Source: Streptomyces longhuiensis (GTDB taxonomy: Bacteria; Actinomycetota; Actinomycetes; Streptomycetales; Streptomycetaceae). From it: DNA of 64,000 nt. The notes beneath the pieces were generated by a model that saw only the letters and a list, made by a program, of their open reading frames with translations, was not told the DNA's origin and did no database searches. Positions 53,965 through 63,956 of this stretch are shown here, piece after piece; within the stretch, counting starts at the first letter, position 1, and each line of letters starts with the position of its first letter. The DNA lies in contig NZ_CP085173.1 of the NCBI RefSeq assembly GCF_020616555.1, positions 7,084,001 through 7,148,000 of the forward strand. The letters are read 5' to 3'. The position numbers and the translations under genes were made by a program.

Positions 53965-55164
53965 ATGGAGACTCCGGGGTCGCAGTCGTCGCTGCATCGG
54001 GCCAATCTCGAGCGGGTCGTACGCGCCGTGCGGCTCGCCGGATCGCTCACGCAGGCGGAGATCGCGAGGACGACCGGCCTGTCCGCGGCCACGGTCTCCA
54101 ACATCGTCCGTGAGCTGAAGGACGGCGGCACGGTCGAGGTCACCCCCACCTCGGCGGGCGGCCGGCGTGCCCGCAGCGTCTCGCTGAGCGGGGACGCGGG
54201 CATCGTCATCGGCGTCGACTTCGGCCACACCCACCTGCGCGTGGCGATCGGCAACCTCGCCCACCAGGTGCTCGCCGAGGAGGCCGAGCCCCTCGACGTG
54301 GACGCCTCCGCGGCGCAGGGCTTCGACCGGGCCGAGGAGCTCGTCGAGCGGCTCGTGGCGGCCACCGGCGTGGACCGCACGAAGGTCGCGGGCGTCGGGC
54401 TCGGCGTGCCGGGCCCCATCGACGTGGAGAGCGGCACGCTGGGCTCCACGTCGATCCTGCCGGGCTGGACCGGCACCAAGCCCGCCGAGGAGATGAGCAG
54501 GCGCCTGGGCGTGCCCGTGCACGTCGACAACGACGCCAATCTGGGCGCCCTCGGCGAGCTGGTCTGGGGCAGCGGGCGCGGCGTGAAGGACCTCGCGTAC
54601 ATCAAGGTCGCCAGCGGTGTCGGCGCCGGGCTCGTGATCGACGGGAAGATCTACCGGGGGCCCGGCGGGACCGCGGGCGAGATCGGGCACATCACGCTCG
54701 ACGAGTCCGGCCCTGTCTGCCGCTGCGGCAACCGCGGCTGCCTGGAGACCTTCACCGCCGCCCGCTACGTGCTGCCGCTCCTGGAGTCCAGCCACGGCAC
54801 CGGACTGACCATGGAGTCCGTCGTGCGGCTCGCGCGGGACGGCGACCCGGGGTGCCGGCGGGTGATCGCCGATGTGGGCCGTCACATCGGCAGTGGGGTC
54901 GCGAATCTCTGCAACCTGCTCAACCCGAGCCGGGTCGTCCTCGGTGGTGATCTGGCGGAGGCCGGAGAGCTGGTCCTGGGGCCCATCAGGGAGTCCGTGG
55001 GGCGCTACGCGATCCCCAGCGCGGCCCGCCAACTGTCCGTTCTCCCAGGGGCGTTGGGCGGACGCGCGGAGGTGCTCGGGGCGCTGGCCCTGGCGCTCAG
55101 CGAGATGGGCGATTCGACCCTTTTGGACGGATCTCTGTCCGTGGCCGCACCTGCCTTCACTTAG
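53965..55164 (+). CDS. rok7B7: ROK-family transcriptional regulator (Rok7B7-like)
   Basis: 399 aa. N-terminal winged HTH (SLTQAEIARTTGLSAATVSN) then a ROK sugar-kinase-like domain: GVDFGHTHLRVAIGN, VGLGVPGPIDVESG, VHVDNDANLGALGELVWGSG and the zinc motif CRCGNRGCLE. In S. coelicolor the gene at this position, rok7B7 (SCO6008), controls xylose uptake and affects carbon catabolite repression and antibiotic production. Here too it lies between the NgcEFG-type and XylFGH operons. Effector unknown. The name is given by position and family, without alignment. Confidence 0.85.
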   Translation: METPGSQSSLHRANLERVVRAVRLAGSLTQAEIARTTGLSAATVSNIVRELKDGGTVEVTPTSAGGRRARSVSLSGDAGIVIGVDFGHTHLRVAIGNLAHQVLAEEAEPLDVDASAAQGFDRAEELVERLVAATGVDRTKVAGVGLGVPGPIDVESGTLGSTSILPGWTGTKPAEEMSRRLGVPVHVDNDANLGALGELVWGSGRGVKDLAYIKVASGVGAGLVIDGKIYRGPGGTAGEIGHITLDESGPVCRCGNRGCLETFTAARYVLPLLESSHGTGLTMESVVRLARDGDPGCRRVIADVGRHIGSGVANLCNLLNPSRVVLGGDLAEAGELVLGPIRESVGRYAIPSAARQLSVLPGALGGRAEVLGALALALSEMGDSTLLDGSLSVAAPAFT

Positions 55165-55191
55165 AGAACGCATGACACCGTTGCCATCTCG

Positions 55192-55210
55192 TTAAGGATT
55201 TACTCCTTGA
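55192..55210. promoter_or_regulatory. Palindrome upstream of xylF
   Basis: TTAAGGATTTACTCCTTGA: T-N-AAGGA-N5-TCCTT-N-A dyad, directly upstream of the likely xylF promoter. Candidate operator for the neighbouring ROK protein. Confidence 0.45.
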
Positions 55211-55229
55211 CGCCGGGGTTGCGGCCGAG

Positions 55230-55258
55230 TTGACTTCCCGCTACCTCGGCCGCAACGT
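55230..55258 (+). promoter_or_regulatory. Probable xylF promoter
   Basis: TTGACT (55230-55235), 17-bp spacer, CAACGT (55253-55258), about 28 bp before GTG 55286. Confidence 0.45.
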
Positions 55259-55285
55259 CGCGGCCTCGTCAGGGAGGTTTCTGAA

Positions 55286-56407
55286 GTGAACACGCGTATG
55301 CGTCGTGCCGCCGTTGCGTTCTGTGCCACTGGTATGGCCGTCTCTCTCGCCGCTTGCGGCAGCGCCAAGGAGTCCGGCGACAAGGACAGCGGCGACAAGG
55401 CGAGCTCCAAGAAGGGCGACGCCATCACCGTCGGCCTGCTGCTGCCGGAGAACCAGACCGCGCGCTACGAGAAGTTCGACAAGCCGATCATTGAGAAGCA
55501 GATATCGACGCTGACCAATGGCAAGGGCAAGGTCGAGTACCTGAACGCCAAGCAGGACGCGACCGTCCAGTCGCAGCAGATCGACACGATGATCACCAAG
55601 AAGGTCGACGTGCTGATCCTGGACGCGGTCGACTACAAGGCCGTCGCCGGCGGGGTGAAGAAGGCCAAGGACGCGGGCATCCCCGTCGTCGCGTACGACC
55701 GCCTGGCCGAGGGCCCGATCGAGGCGTACACCTCGTTCGACAACACCGAGGTCGGCAAGACGCAGGGCGAGGCGCTGCTGAAGGCCATGGGCGACAAGGC
55801 CAAGCCCAGCTCCAAGATCGTCATGATGAACGGCGCGATCACCGACCCGAACGCGAAGCAGTTCAAGGACGGCGCGCTCTCGGTGCTCAAGGGCAAGGTG
55901 AACATCGCCAAGTCCTACGACACCAAGGAGTGGAAGCCGGAGAACGCCAACCAGAACATGGAAGGCGCCATCTCCGCGATCGGCAAGGACAAGATCGCCG
56001 GTGTCTACTCCGCCAACGACGGCATGGCGGGCGGCATCATCACCGCGCTCAAGGGCGCGGGTCTGAGCAAGCTCCCGCCGGTCACCGGCCAGGACGCCGA
56101 GCTCGCGGGTGTGCAGCGGATCGTCACGGGCGACCAGAACATGAGCGTCTTCAAGTCGTACCCGCAGGAGGCCGAGACCGTCGCCAAGATGGCCGTCGCC
56201 GTCGCCAAGGGCGAGAGCCTCGACTCCATCAAGACCGGCACGGTCGACAGCGGCACCGAGAAGGGTGTCCCGTCCGTGATCGTCCCGGTGGTCTCCCTGA
56301 CCCAGGACAACATCAAGGACACCGTCGTCAAGGAGGGTTACTACACCCTCGACGACATCTGCACGGCCAAGTACAAGGCCGCCTGCGACAAGATCGGCCT
56401 GAAGTAA
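55286..56407 (+). CDS. xylF: Xylose-type sugar ABC transporter substrate-binding lipoprotein
   Basis: 373 aa from GTG 55286 with AGGGAGG upstream. Lipoprotein signal with lipobox LAAC (Cys24). Periplasmic-binding fold of the RbsB/XylF type: KKVDVLILDAVDYKAVAGGV, GIPVVAYDRLAEGPIEAYTS, SANDGMAGGIITALKGAG, PPVTGQDAELAGVQRIVTGD. The DRLAEGPIEAYTSFD segment is characteristic of the D-xylose receptor group. It is separated from the ATPase gene by 240 bp containing a large stem-loop, probably for higher receptor dosage. Confidence 0.9.
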   Translation: MNTRMRRAAVAFCATGMAVSLAACGSAKESGDKDSGDKASSKKGDAITVGLLLPENQTARYEKFDKPIIEKQISTLTNGKGKVEYLNAKQDATVQSQQIDTMITKKVDVLILDAVDYKAVAGGVKKAKDAGIPVVAYDRLAEGPIEAYTSFDNTEVGKTQGEALLKAMGDKAKPSSKIVMMNGAITDPNAKQFKDGALSVLKGKVNIAKSYDTKEWKPENANQNMEGAISAIGKDKIAGVYSANDGMAGGIITALKGAGLSKLPPVTGQDAELAGVQRIVTGDQNMSVFKSYPQEAETVAKMAVAVAKGESLDSIKTGTVDSGTEKGVPSVIVPVVSLTQDNIKDTVVKEGYYTLDDICTAKYKAACDKIGLK

Positions 56408-56486
56408 CCAGGCCGGAGTCGCCTCGGCAACTCCCTTGTCCTGCACGGGACTCGAGCGCACCTTGAAGGAGCGCCCCGTGTGTGCA

Positions 56487-56541
56487 CGTCCGGCGCCCCG
56501 CCGCCGACAGCCCCGCAAGCTCAACGGCGGGGCGCCGGACG
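56487..56541 (+). promoter_or_regulatory. Intercistronic stem-loop between xylF and xylG
   Basis: Perfect 16-bp stem CGTCCGGCGCCCCGCC / GGCGGGGCGCCGGACG with a 23-nt loop. No U tract; likely stabilises the xylF mRNA end or partly terminates. The rest of 56408-56647 shows no gene. Confidence 0.75.
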
Positions 56542-56647
56542 CAGTGACGTACGACAGCACCATCCCCGCACGTACGCACCCCCCTCTCAGTCTTTCTGTT
56601 CAACCTCCCGCCGGGTCAGGCCTTTGGCGGCGAAGGAGATGGTTCAC

Positions 56648-57430
56648 GTGTCCGCTACGCCCGTGCTGGCGTTGCGCGGAGTCTCCAAGCGATTCGGTGC
56701 CGTCCAGGCGCTCACCGATGTAGAGCTTGAGGTCCACGCCGGTGAGGTGGTCGCCCTGGTCGGCGACAACGGTGCCGGAAAGTCCACCCTTGTCAAGACG
56801 ATCGCCGGTGTGCACCCCATCGATGAAGGTGTCATCGAGTGGGACGGCAAGGCGGTCGCGGTCAACAAGCCGCACGACGCCCAGAACCTGGGCATCGCGA
56901 CCGTCTACCAGGACCTCGCGCTGTGCGACAACATCGACGTCGTCGGCAACCTCTTCCTGGGCCGTGAGCTCAAGCGCCGCGGTGTCCTCGACGAGGTCGA
57001 GATGGAGCGCCGCTCCAGGGAGCTGCTCGACACGCTGTCGATCCGCATCCCGAGCGTGCGCATCCCGATCGCCTCGCTCTCCGGCGGTCAGCGCCAGGTC
57101 GTGGCCATCGCCCGCTCCATGCTCGGCGAGCCCAAGCTGGTCATCCTCGACGAGCCGACGGCCGCCCTCGGTGTCGAGCAGACGGCGCAGGTCCTCGACC
57201 TCGTCGAGCGGCTGCGCGAGCGCGGCCACGCGGTCATCCTCATCAGCCACAACATGGCCGATGTGAAGGCCGTCGCCGACAAGGTCGCCGTCCTGCGGCT
57301 CGGCCGCAACAACGGCGTTTTCGAGGTCAAGACCACCTCGCAGGAAGAGATCATCTCCGCCATCACCGGCGCCACGGACAACGCCGTGACCCGTCGTGCG
57401 GCGCGCACCAACGCGGAGGCTCAGAAGTGA
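56648..57430 (+). CDS. xylG: Xylose-type sugar ABC transporter ATP-binding protein
   Basis: 260 aa. GTG 56648 is preferred because GAAGGAG lies 9 bp upstream; ATG 56639 directly follows that site. Walker A GDNGAGKST, signature LSGGQRQVVAIARSM, Walker B LVILDEPTAALG, H-loop LISHNM. Only one ABC cassette is present, whereas enteric XylG has two, so the functional ATPase is presumably a dimer. The stop overlaps the permease start (GTGA). Confidence 0.9.
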   Translation: MSATPVLALRGVSKRFGAVQALTDVELEVHAGEVVALVGDNGAGKSTLVKTIAGVHPIDEGVIEWDGKAVAVNKPHDAQNLGIATVYQDLALCDNIDVVGNLFLGRELKRRGVLDEVEMERRSRELLDTLSIRIPSVRIPIASLSGGQRQVVAIARSMLGEPKLVILDEPTAALGVEQTAQVLDLVERLRERGHAVILISHNMADVKAVADKVAVLRLGRNNGVFEVKTTSQEEIISAITGATDNAVTRRAARTNAEAQK

Positions 57431-58713
57431 GCATCGAAAAGACCGACAAGCCGCAGGCTCCCGTGGACGCCCCGGCTGTCGCCGGCGACGCGAGTGTCGC
57501 CATCGACCCCCGCCTCCTCGTGCGCGAGCAGGGATTCGCGGGCTACATAAGCGAGTTCAAGCGCAAGATGCGCGCCGGTGACCTCGGCGCCACCCCGGTC
57601 GTCATCGGCCTGATCGTCATCTGCGCGATCTTCCAGAGCCTCAACTCGGCGTTCCTGGGCGCGGAGAACCTGAACAACATCTTCGTCGCCATGGTCGCGA
57701 CGGGCATGATGTCGGTCGGCATCATCTTCGTGCTGCTGCTCGGTGAGATCGACCTCTCGGTCGGCTCCGTCTCCGGTGTCTCCGCGGCGATCACGGCCGT
57801 GATGAGCGTCACCCACGGCGTCAACGAGTGGGTCGCGGTCCTCACCGCCCTCGCGGCCGGTGCCGTCATCGGCGCCCTGCACGGCTTCTTCTTCGCCCGG
57901 ATCGGCGCTCCCGCGTTCGCCGTGACCCTGGCGGGCCTGCTGTTCTGGAACGGCTTCATGCTCCAGATCCTGGGCTCCAACGGCACGATCAACATCGACG
58001 GCGACGGCGTGGTCGGCAAGCTCACCACGTACTACTTCTCCGATGTCGCCGCCGCCTACGGGCTCGCGGTCGTCGCGGTCGCCGGCTACTTCCTGTCGGC
58101 CTTCCTCGGCAACCGGCGCCGTGAGGCCGCCGGGATCCCGTCCCGCCCGCTGAGCGAGCTCGTGCTGCGCACGGTGCTCCTCGCGATCGCGGCCTTCGCC
58201 GTGGCGATCATGTTCAACCAGTACAAGGGCCTGCCGCTCGCCGTGCTGCTGTTCGCGATCGTCCTGGTCGCCAGCGACTTCGTGCTGCGCCGCACCTCGT
58301 ACGGCCGCAAGATCTTCGCGCTCGGCGGCAGCGTCGAGGCGTCGCGCCGCGCCGGTATCAACGTCACGGCGATCCGCGTCTCGGTCTTCGCCGTCGCGGG
58401 TCTGTTCGCGGCGGTCGGCGGCCTCTTCTGGGCCTCCAAGATCGCGGCGGCCAACCAGAGCGCCGGTTCCGGCGACCTCCTGATGAACGTCATCGCGGCG
58501 GCCGTCATCGGCGGCACCAGCCTCTTCGGCGGCCGGGGCCGCACCTGGAACGCCCTGCTCGGTGTCCTCGTGATCACGTCGATCCAGTACGGCCTGGCCC
58601 TCCAGGGCATCGCCACCCCGATCCAGTACATGATCACCGGCGGCGTGCTCCTCGCCACGGTCGTCATCGACTCGGTCACCCGCAAGACGCAGAAGTCGGC
58701 GGGCCGCGCCTAG
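57427..58713 (+). CDS. xylH: Xylose-type sugar ABC transporter permease
   Basis: 428 aa from GTG 57427. Long N-terminal cytoplasmic tail (~55 residues), then about ten hydrophobic segments. BPD_transp_2 landmarks: GEIDLSVGSVSGVSAAITAV, GLLFWNGFMLQILGSNGTIN, GRKIFALGGSVEASRRAGIN, AVIGGTSLFGGRGRTWNALL. It forms the pore for XylFG. A terminator hairpin follows. Confidence 0.92.
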   Translation: MSIEKTDKPQAPVDAPAVAGDASVAIDPRLLVREQGFAGYISEFKRKMRAGDLGATPVVIGLIVICAIFQSLNSAFLGAENLNNIFVAMVATGMMSVGIIFVLLLGEIDLSVGSVSGVSAAITAVMSVTHGVNEWVAVLTALAAGAVIGALHGFFFARIGAPAFAVTLAGLLFWNGFMLQILGSNGTINIDGDGVVGKLTTYYFSDVAAAYGLAVVAVAGYFLSAFLGNRRREAAGIPSRPLSELVLRTVLLAIAAFAVAIMFNQYKGLPLAVLLFAIVLVASDFVLRRTSYGRKIFALGGSVEASRRAGINVTAIRVSVFAVAGLFAAVGGLFWASKIAAANQSAGSGDLLMNVIAAAVIGGTSLFGGRGRTWNALLGVLVITSIQYGLALQGIATPIQYMITGGVLLATVVIDSVTRKTQKSAGRA

Positions 58714-58749
58714 GGGTTTTCGCCCCTGCGGCCCCGTACCTCCCTGATC

Positions 58750-58783
58750 CTGTGCCCGGCGCCAATGACGACGCCGGGCACAG
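58750..58783 (+). terminator. Terminator of the XylFGH operon
   Basis: Stem CTGTGCCCGGCG / CGCCGGGCACAG (12 bp, 10-nt loop). Confidence 0.85.
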
Positions 58784-58884
58784 TCATGTCATGAGGGCGT
58801 TACCGAACGTGCGTACCCCTTGGATGCGGCCGATCGCGTGATGTACAACGCACAGCCCGGGCGCGGCGCGCCAAGGCGGAACAT

Positions 58885-58890
58885 TAGACT
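58885..58890 (+). promoter_or_regulatory. Probable dxs -10 element
   Basis: TAGACT, 48 bp before the dxs start. No good -35 match. Confidence 0.4.
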
Positions 58891-58938
58891 CGACAGGCCC
58901 GGCAAAAGCTCGAACAGCTCTATCGCAAGGAGGCACGG

Positions 58939-60864
58939 GTGCCGCTGCTGACCCGCATCACGGGACCGCGCGATCTGGACCGGCTCAGCCAGGAACAGCT
59001 GGACCAGCTGGCCGGCGAGATCCGGACCTTCCTGGTCGACGCGGTATCCAAGACCGGCGGCCACCTCGGCCCCAACCTCGGCGTCGTCGAGCTCACCATC
59101 GCGCTGCACCGCGTGTTCGACTCGCCGAAGGACCGAGTGCTCTTCGACACCGGTCACCAGTCCTACGTGCACAAGCTGCTCACCGGCCGCCAGGACTTCG
59201 GCAAGCTGCGCACCAAGGGCGGCCTGTCCGGCTACCCCTCGCGCGCCGAGTCCGACCACGACGTGATCGAGAACTCGCACGCCTCCACGGTCCTGGGCTG
59301 GGCCGACGGCCTCGCCAAGGCGAACGAGGTGCGCGGCAAGGACGACCACGTCGTCGCCGTGATCGGCGACGGAGCGCTCACGGGCGGCATGGCCTGGGAG
59401 GCCCTGAACAACATCGCGGCCGCCAAGGACCGCCCCCTCGTGATCGTCGTCAACGACAACGAGCGCTCGTACGCCCCCACCATCGGCGGCCTCGCCAACC
59501 ACCTGGCCACCCTGCGCACCACGGACGGCTACGAGCGCTTCCTGGCCCGCGGCAAGGACCTCCTGGAGCGCACGCCGGTCGTCGGCAGGCCGCTCTACGA
59601 GACCCTGCACGGCGCCAAGAAGGGCCTCAAGGACTTCATCGCCCCGCAGGGCATGTTCGAGGACCTCGGCCTGAAGTACGTCGGCCCCATCGACGGCCAC
59701 GACATCGAGGCCCTGGAGTCGGCCCTGGCCCGCGCCAAGCGGTTCGGCGGACCGGTCATCGTGCACTGCCTCACCGAGAAGGGCCGCGGCTACAAGCCCG
59801 CCGAGCAGGACGAGGCCGACCGCTTCCACGGCATCGGCCCGATCCACCCGGACACCGGCCTGCCCATCAAGGCCTCGGCCGCCAGCTGGACGTCCGTCTT
59901 CGGCGACGAGATGGTCAAGCTCGGCCACGACCGCGAGGACATCGTCGCGATCACCGCCGCGATGCTCCAGCCCGTCGGCCTGAAGAAGTTCGCCGACGCG
60001 TTCCCGGACCGCATCTACGACGTCGGCATCGCGGAGCAGCACGCCGCCACCTCGGCCGCGGGTCTGGCGACCGGCGGGGTGCACCCGGTCTTCGCGGTCT
60101 ACGCGACGTTCCTCAACCGCGCCTTCGACCAGGTCCTCATGGACGTCGCGCTGCACAAGTGCGGTGTCACCTTCGTCCTGGACCGGGCCGGCGTCACGGG
60201 CGACGACGGCGCCTCGCACAACGGCATGTGGGACATGTCCATGCTCCAGGTCGTCCCCGGCCTGCGCCTGGCCGCCCCGCGCGACGCCGAGCAGCTGCGC
60301 GCCCAGCTGCGCGAGGCCGTCGAGGTCGACGACGCGCCGACCGTCGTCCGCTACTCGAAGGGCGTCGTCGGACCCGCGGTCCCGGCCGTCGGCAAGGTCG
60401 GCGCCATGGACGTGCTGCGCAGGCCGTCCGCGGCCAAGCCGGACGTGCTGCTGGTCTCCGTCGGGGCGCTCGCCCCGATGTGCCTGGAGATCGCCGGACT
60501 CCTCGACAAGCAGGGCATCACCACGACCGTCGTCGACCCGCGCTGGGTCAAGCCGGTCGACGAGGCGCTCGCGCCGCTCGCCGAGCAGCACCGCGTCGTC
60601 GTCACCGTCGAGGACAACTCCCGCGTGGGAGGCGTCGGTTCGGCCGTCGCGCAGGCCCTGCGCGACGCGGGCGTCGACGTACCGCTGCGTGACTTCGGCA
60701 TCCCGCCGCGCTTCCTCGACCACGCCTCGCGCAAGGAGGTCATGGCCGAGATCGGCCTCACGGCCCCCGACATCGCGCGTCAGGTCACCGGTCTCGTCGC
60801 CAAGCTGGACGGCCGCTTCGAGCGCGCGACGGCCACCGACGCGGTGGAGCCCGCGCGCGACTGA
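58939..60864 (+). CDS. dxs: 1-deoxy-D-xylulose-5-phosphate synthase
   Basis: 641 aa from GTG 58939 with CAAGGAGG upstream. It condenses pyruvate and glyceraldehyde 3-phosphate with TPP, the first step of the MEP isoprenoid pathway. Landmarks: [20 protein letters not shown], the TPP/Mg site [16 protein letters not shown], the catalytic [17 protein letters not shown] and [20 protein letters not shown]. Length is standard. Monocistronic, with one of the strongest terminators of the window directly after it. Confidence 0.97.
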   Translation: MPLLTRITGPRDLDRLSQEQLDQLAGEIRTFLVDAVSKTGGHLGPNLGVVELTIALHRVFDSPKDRVLFDTGHQSYVHKLLTGRQDFGKLRTKGGLSGYPSRAESDHDVIENSHASTVLGWADGLAKANEVRGKDDHVVAVIGDGALTGGMAWEALNNIAAAKDRPLVIVVNDNERSYAPTIGGLANHLATLRTTDGYERFLARGKDLLERTPVVGRPLYETLHGAKKGLKDFIAPQGMFEDLGLKYVGPIDGHDIEALESALARAKRFGGPVIVHCLTEKGRGYKPAEQDEADRFHGIGPIHPDTGLPIKASAASWTSVFGDEMVKLGHDREDIVAITAAMLQPVGLKKFADAFPDRIYDVGIAEQHAATSAAGLATGGVHPVFAVYATFLNRAFDQVLMDVALHKCGVTFVLDRAGVTGDDGASHNGMWDMSMLQVVPGLRLAAPRDAEQLRAQLREAVEVDDAPTVVRYSKGVVGPAVPAVGKVGAMDVLRRPSAAKPDVLLVSVGALAPMCLEIAGLLDKQGITTTVVDPRWVKPVDEALAPLAEQHRVVVTVEDNSRVGGVGSAVAQALRDAGVDVPLRDFGIPPRFLDHASRKEVMAEIGLTAPDIARQVTGLVAKLDGRFERATATDAVEPARD

Positions 60865-60881
60865 CCCGCACAGACTGCTCC

Positions 60882-60926
60882 ATGGGCCGGTCCCACCACC
60901 CCGCAAGGGTGGTGGGACCGGCCCAT
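60882..60926 (+). terminator. Terminator of dxs
   Basis: Perfect 20-bp stem ATGGGCCGGTCCCACCACCC / GGGTGGTGGGACCGGCCCAT with a 5-nt loop. Confidence 0.95.
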
Positions 60927-61011
60927 TCGCGTGAATGCGCCCGCGCCGTGGCATACGGAGACATAGCCCCCTCGATCATGTCGAGGACGACGATGCGTGG
61001 GAGGTACGACC

Positions 61012-62502
61012 GTGAGCAGCACCCTCTTCAGGACGAAGAAGGTCGAACAGTCGATCTTGGACACTGAGGAGCCGGAGCACGCACTCAAGAAGTCGCTGTC
61101 CGCTCTGGATCTCACCGTGTTCGGTGTCGGTGTCATCATCGGCACCGGCATCTTCGTCCTCACCGGCAAGGTCGCCAAGGAGAACGCGGGGCCCTCGGTG
61201 GCCCTGGCCTTCATCGTGGCCGGCGTCGTCTGCGGCCTGGCCGCGCTGTGCTACGCGGAGTTCGCGTCCACTGTCCCGGTCGCCGGATCCGCGTACACCT
61301 TCTCGTACGCGTCACTGGGCGAACTCCCCGCCTGGATCATCGGCTGGGACCTGGTCCTCGAGTTCGCGCTCGGCACGGCGGTGGTGGCCGTCGGCTGGTC
61401 GGGCTACGTGCGCTCGCTGCTGGACAACGCCGGCTGGCATCTGCCCATGTCGCTGAGCGGGCGGGACGGGGCCACGGGGTTCGGCTTCGACATCCTCGCC
61501 GCCGCCCTGGTCCTGGTGCTCACCGTCATCCTCGTCCTGGGGATGAAGCTCTCCGCCCGCGTCACCTCGGTCGTCGTCGCCATCAAGGTGGCCGTCGTCC
61601 TCATCGTGATCATCGCGGGGGCCTTCTTCGTCACGGCCGACAACTACAAGCCCTTCATCCCGGAGGCGCAGAAGCAGGTGGAGGGTGCCAGCATCCAGTC
61701 CCCGCTCGTGCAGCTGATGTTCGGCTACGAGCCGACCAACTTCGGCGTCATGGGCATCTTCACCGCCGCCTCCGTCGTCTTCTTCGCCTTCATCGGCTTC
61801 GACGTCGTGGCCACCGCCGCCGAGGAGACGAAGAACCCGCAGCGGGACATGCCGCGCGGCATCATCGGCTCCCTGATCATCTGCACCACGCTCTACGTGG
61901 CGGTGTCGATCGTCGTCACCGGCATGCAGAGGTACAGCGAGCTGTCCATCGACGCCCCGCTCGCGGACGCCTTCAAGGCGACCGGGCACCCCTGGTACGC
62001 GGGTGTCATCAGCTTCGGCGCCGCGGTCGGCCTGACGACGGTCTGCCTGATCCTCCTCCTCGGCCAGACCCGGGTGTTCTTCGCGATGAGCCGTGACGGG
62101 CTGCTGCCGCGCTTCTTCTCGGTCGTCCACCCGAAGTTCAAGACCCCGTACCGGCCGACCATCCTGCTCGGCGTGATCATCGCGATCCTGGCCGGGTTCA
62201 CCAGCCTCAGCGAGCTCGCGGAACTGGTGAACATCGGCACGCTCTTCGCGTTCGTCGTCGTGGCGCTGGGCGTCATCATCCTGCGCCGCACCCGCCCCGA
62301 CCTGCCCCGCGCCTTCCGCACCCCCCTGGTGCCGTTCCTCCCGATCCTGTCGGTGATCGCGTCCCTGTGGCTGATGCTGAACCTGCCCGCGGAGACCTGG
62401 ATCCGCTTCGCCGTCTGGATGCTGATCGGCTGCATCGTGTACCTCGCGTACGGGCACTCGCACAGCCGGCTGGGGCGGCAGGAGGAGGCGGGCCTGCAGT
62501 AG
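61012..62502 (+). CDS. APC-superfamily amino acid permease
   Basis: 496 aa from GTG 61012 with GGGAGG upstream. Cationic amino-acid transporter type: KKSLSALDLTVFGVGVIIGT, AFIVAGVVCGLAALCYAEFA, FFAFIGFDVVATAAEETKNP and VFFAMSRDGLLPRFFSVVHP, with about 12-13 membrane segments. It imports an amino acid; the CAT-like signature suggests cationic ones, but specificity is not certain. It corresponds in position to SCO6014. Confidence 0.9.
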   Translation: MSSTLFRTKKVEQSILDTEEPEHALKKSLSALDLTVFGVGVIIGTGIFVLTGKVAKENAGPSVALAFIVAGVVCGLAALCYAEFASTVPVAGSAYTFSYASLGELPAWIIGWDLVLEFALGTAVVAVGWSGYVRSLLDNAGWHLPMSLSGRDGATGFGFDILAAALVLVLTVILVLGMKLSARVTSVVVAIKVAVVLIVIIAGAFFVTADNYKPFIPEAQKQVEGASIQSPLVQLMFGYEPTNFGVMGIFTAASVVFFAFIGFDVVATAAEETKNPQRDMPRGIIGSLIICTTLYVAVSIVVTGMQRYSELSIDAPLADAFKATGHPWYAGVISFGAAVGLTTVCLILLLGQTRVFFAMSRDGLLPRFFSVVHPKFKTPYRPTILLGVIIAILAGFTSLSELAELVNIGTLFAFVVVALGVIILRRTRPDLPRAFRTPLVPFLPILSVIASLWLMLNLPAETWIRFAVWMLIGCIVYLAYGHSHSRLGRQEEAGLQ

Positions 62503-62536
62503 GGGCCGCCGGGTCCGGGTCGTGTCTGACGCCGGG

Positions 62537-63625
62537 TCAGCCGCCCTGCGCCGGGGACTTCTTGGCGGACTCGGGGATCTCGCCGCCCGTGCGGATCGCC
62601 TTCCACAGCTGCGTGGCCTGGGGCTCGGCGGCCACGACGCGGTTGGGGTCCGCGGTGTCGTACCGCACCGGCAGCATGATCGTCTCCATGGTGGCCGGGT
62701 CGACGCCGTGCATGCTGCGGCTGAACTCGGCCAGGGACTTCAGTGACGCGAGGTCGGAGTCGGTGGTCAGCGACGAGGTGAGGCTGTCCGCGATCTTGAA
62801 CGTCTTCGTCGGGCTGCCCAGCAGATCCTGCTTCTTGACCTCGCCGAGCAGCGCGATCATGAACTGCTGCTGGAGGCCGATGCGTCCGAGGTCGCTGCCG
62901 TCGCCGATGCCGTGCCGGGTCCGCACGAAGGCCAGCGACTGGGTGCCGTTCAACTTGTGGGTGCCCGCGCTCAGTTCGAGGCCGCTGGACTTGTCGTGGA
63001 TCGGCTTGTCGACGGTCACGGTGACGCCGCCTATCGCGTCGACGAGTCCCTTGAACCCGGAGAAGTCGATCTCCATGAAGTGGTCCATGCGCACCCCGGA
63101 CATGGCCTCGACGGTCTTGACCACACAGGCCGGACCGGCGAGCGAGTACACGGAGTTGAACATCACGCGCTTCGCCGAGGGGATCTCGGAGCCGTCCGAC
63201 TTGGTGCACTCGGGGCGGGTCACCAGGGTGTCCCGGGGGATGCTGACGGCGGTGGCCCGCGTGCGGCCCTCGGGTATGTGCATCACCAGCGCGGTGTCGG
63301 AGCGGGCGCCCGCGACCTTGCCGGTGCCCAGGTCCGCGTTGTCCCCGGCGCGCGAGTCCGAGCCGAGGACCAGGATGTTCTGACCGCTGGTCGGAAGCTT
63401 CTCGGGACGGTCGTCGCCGATCGCCTTGTCGAGGTCGACCCCGCTGATGTTGCCGTTGAGATCGCTGTAGAGCCAGTAACCCGTGCCGCCGACGACGAGC
63501 GCGAGGACGAGCAGGGACAGGAGCACGATCCTGCCGGTGCGGCGCTTCTTCGGAGCCTTGCGGCTGCGCTTGCCGGGCGAGCTCCGGCGGGACGGCGGCA
63601 CAGCGGTGCTCAGGTCATGGCTCAT
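62537..63625 (-). CDS. LCP (LytR-CpsA-Psr) family cell-wall ligase
   Basis: 362 aa from ATG 63625. Arg/Lys-rich cytoplasmic tail, one membrane anchor (IVLLSLLVLALVVGGTGYWL), then the extracytoplasmic LCP domain: ILVLGSDSRAGDN, ARSDTALVMHIPEGRTRATA, SIPRDTLV and FVRTRHGIGDGSDLGRIGLQ. The Asp/Arg residues that bind polyprenyl-pyrophosphate are retained. LCP enzymes transfer glycopolymers from lipid carriers to peptidoglycan. A minus-strand TATAGT at 63726-63731 is the probable -10. Confidence 0.92.
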   Translation of the reverse strand: MSHDLSTAVPPSRRSSPGKRSRKAPKKRRTGRIVLLSLLVLALVVGGTGYWLYSDLNGNISGVDLDKAIGDDRPEKLPTSGQNILVLGSDSRAGDNADLGTGKVAGARSDTALVMHIPEGRTRATAVSIPRDTLVTRPECTKSDGSEIPSAKRVMFNSVYSLAGPACVVKTVEAMSGVRMDHFMEIDFSGFKGLVDAIGGVTVTVDKPIHDKSSGLELSAGTHKLNGTQSLAFVRTRHGIGDGSDLGRIGLQQQFMIALLGEVKKQDLLGSPTKTFKIADSLTSSLTTDSDLASLKSLAEFSRSMHGVDPATMETIMLPVRYDTADPNRVVAAEPQATQLWKAIRTGGEIPESAKKSPAQGG

Positions 63626-63725
63626 CGCGGGGTGTCCTCGCAACTAGTGCCCGGTGGGCAGGGGCAGCAGACAGACCGCGGAGAACCGGGTCTGTGCCGC
63701 GCGGCTGACGCTTGGTTGGGACTGA

Positions 63726-63731
63726 ACTATA
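63726..63731 (-). promoter_or_regulatory. Probable -10 of the LCP gene
   Basis: TATAGT on the minus strand in an AT-rich patch, about 100 bp before the LCP start. The rest of 63626-63956 is the divergent promoter region; a TATGAT at 63892 could serve the plus-strand gene at the edge. Confidence 0.4.
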
Positions 63732-63956
63732 GACATGTACTCGAAAACTCTTATGAGTGAAGTGCCCGGTTGGTCAGGGGAGCTGGGGCCGCGCGGGGCC
63801 GTCCCGGCACCCTCCCGAGCCCGCCGGAATGGCTGCCACCTGTGACTTTTCCTGTGCCGATGGAACAGGGGTACGGGCGTTCGTACAGGCATATGATGTG
63901 TCGAATTCTGGAATGATCTGTGAACGCCGGGCTCGGCGCGGGAGGGGACGGCACAC

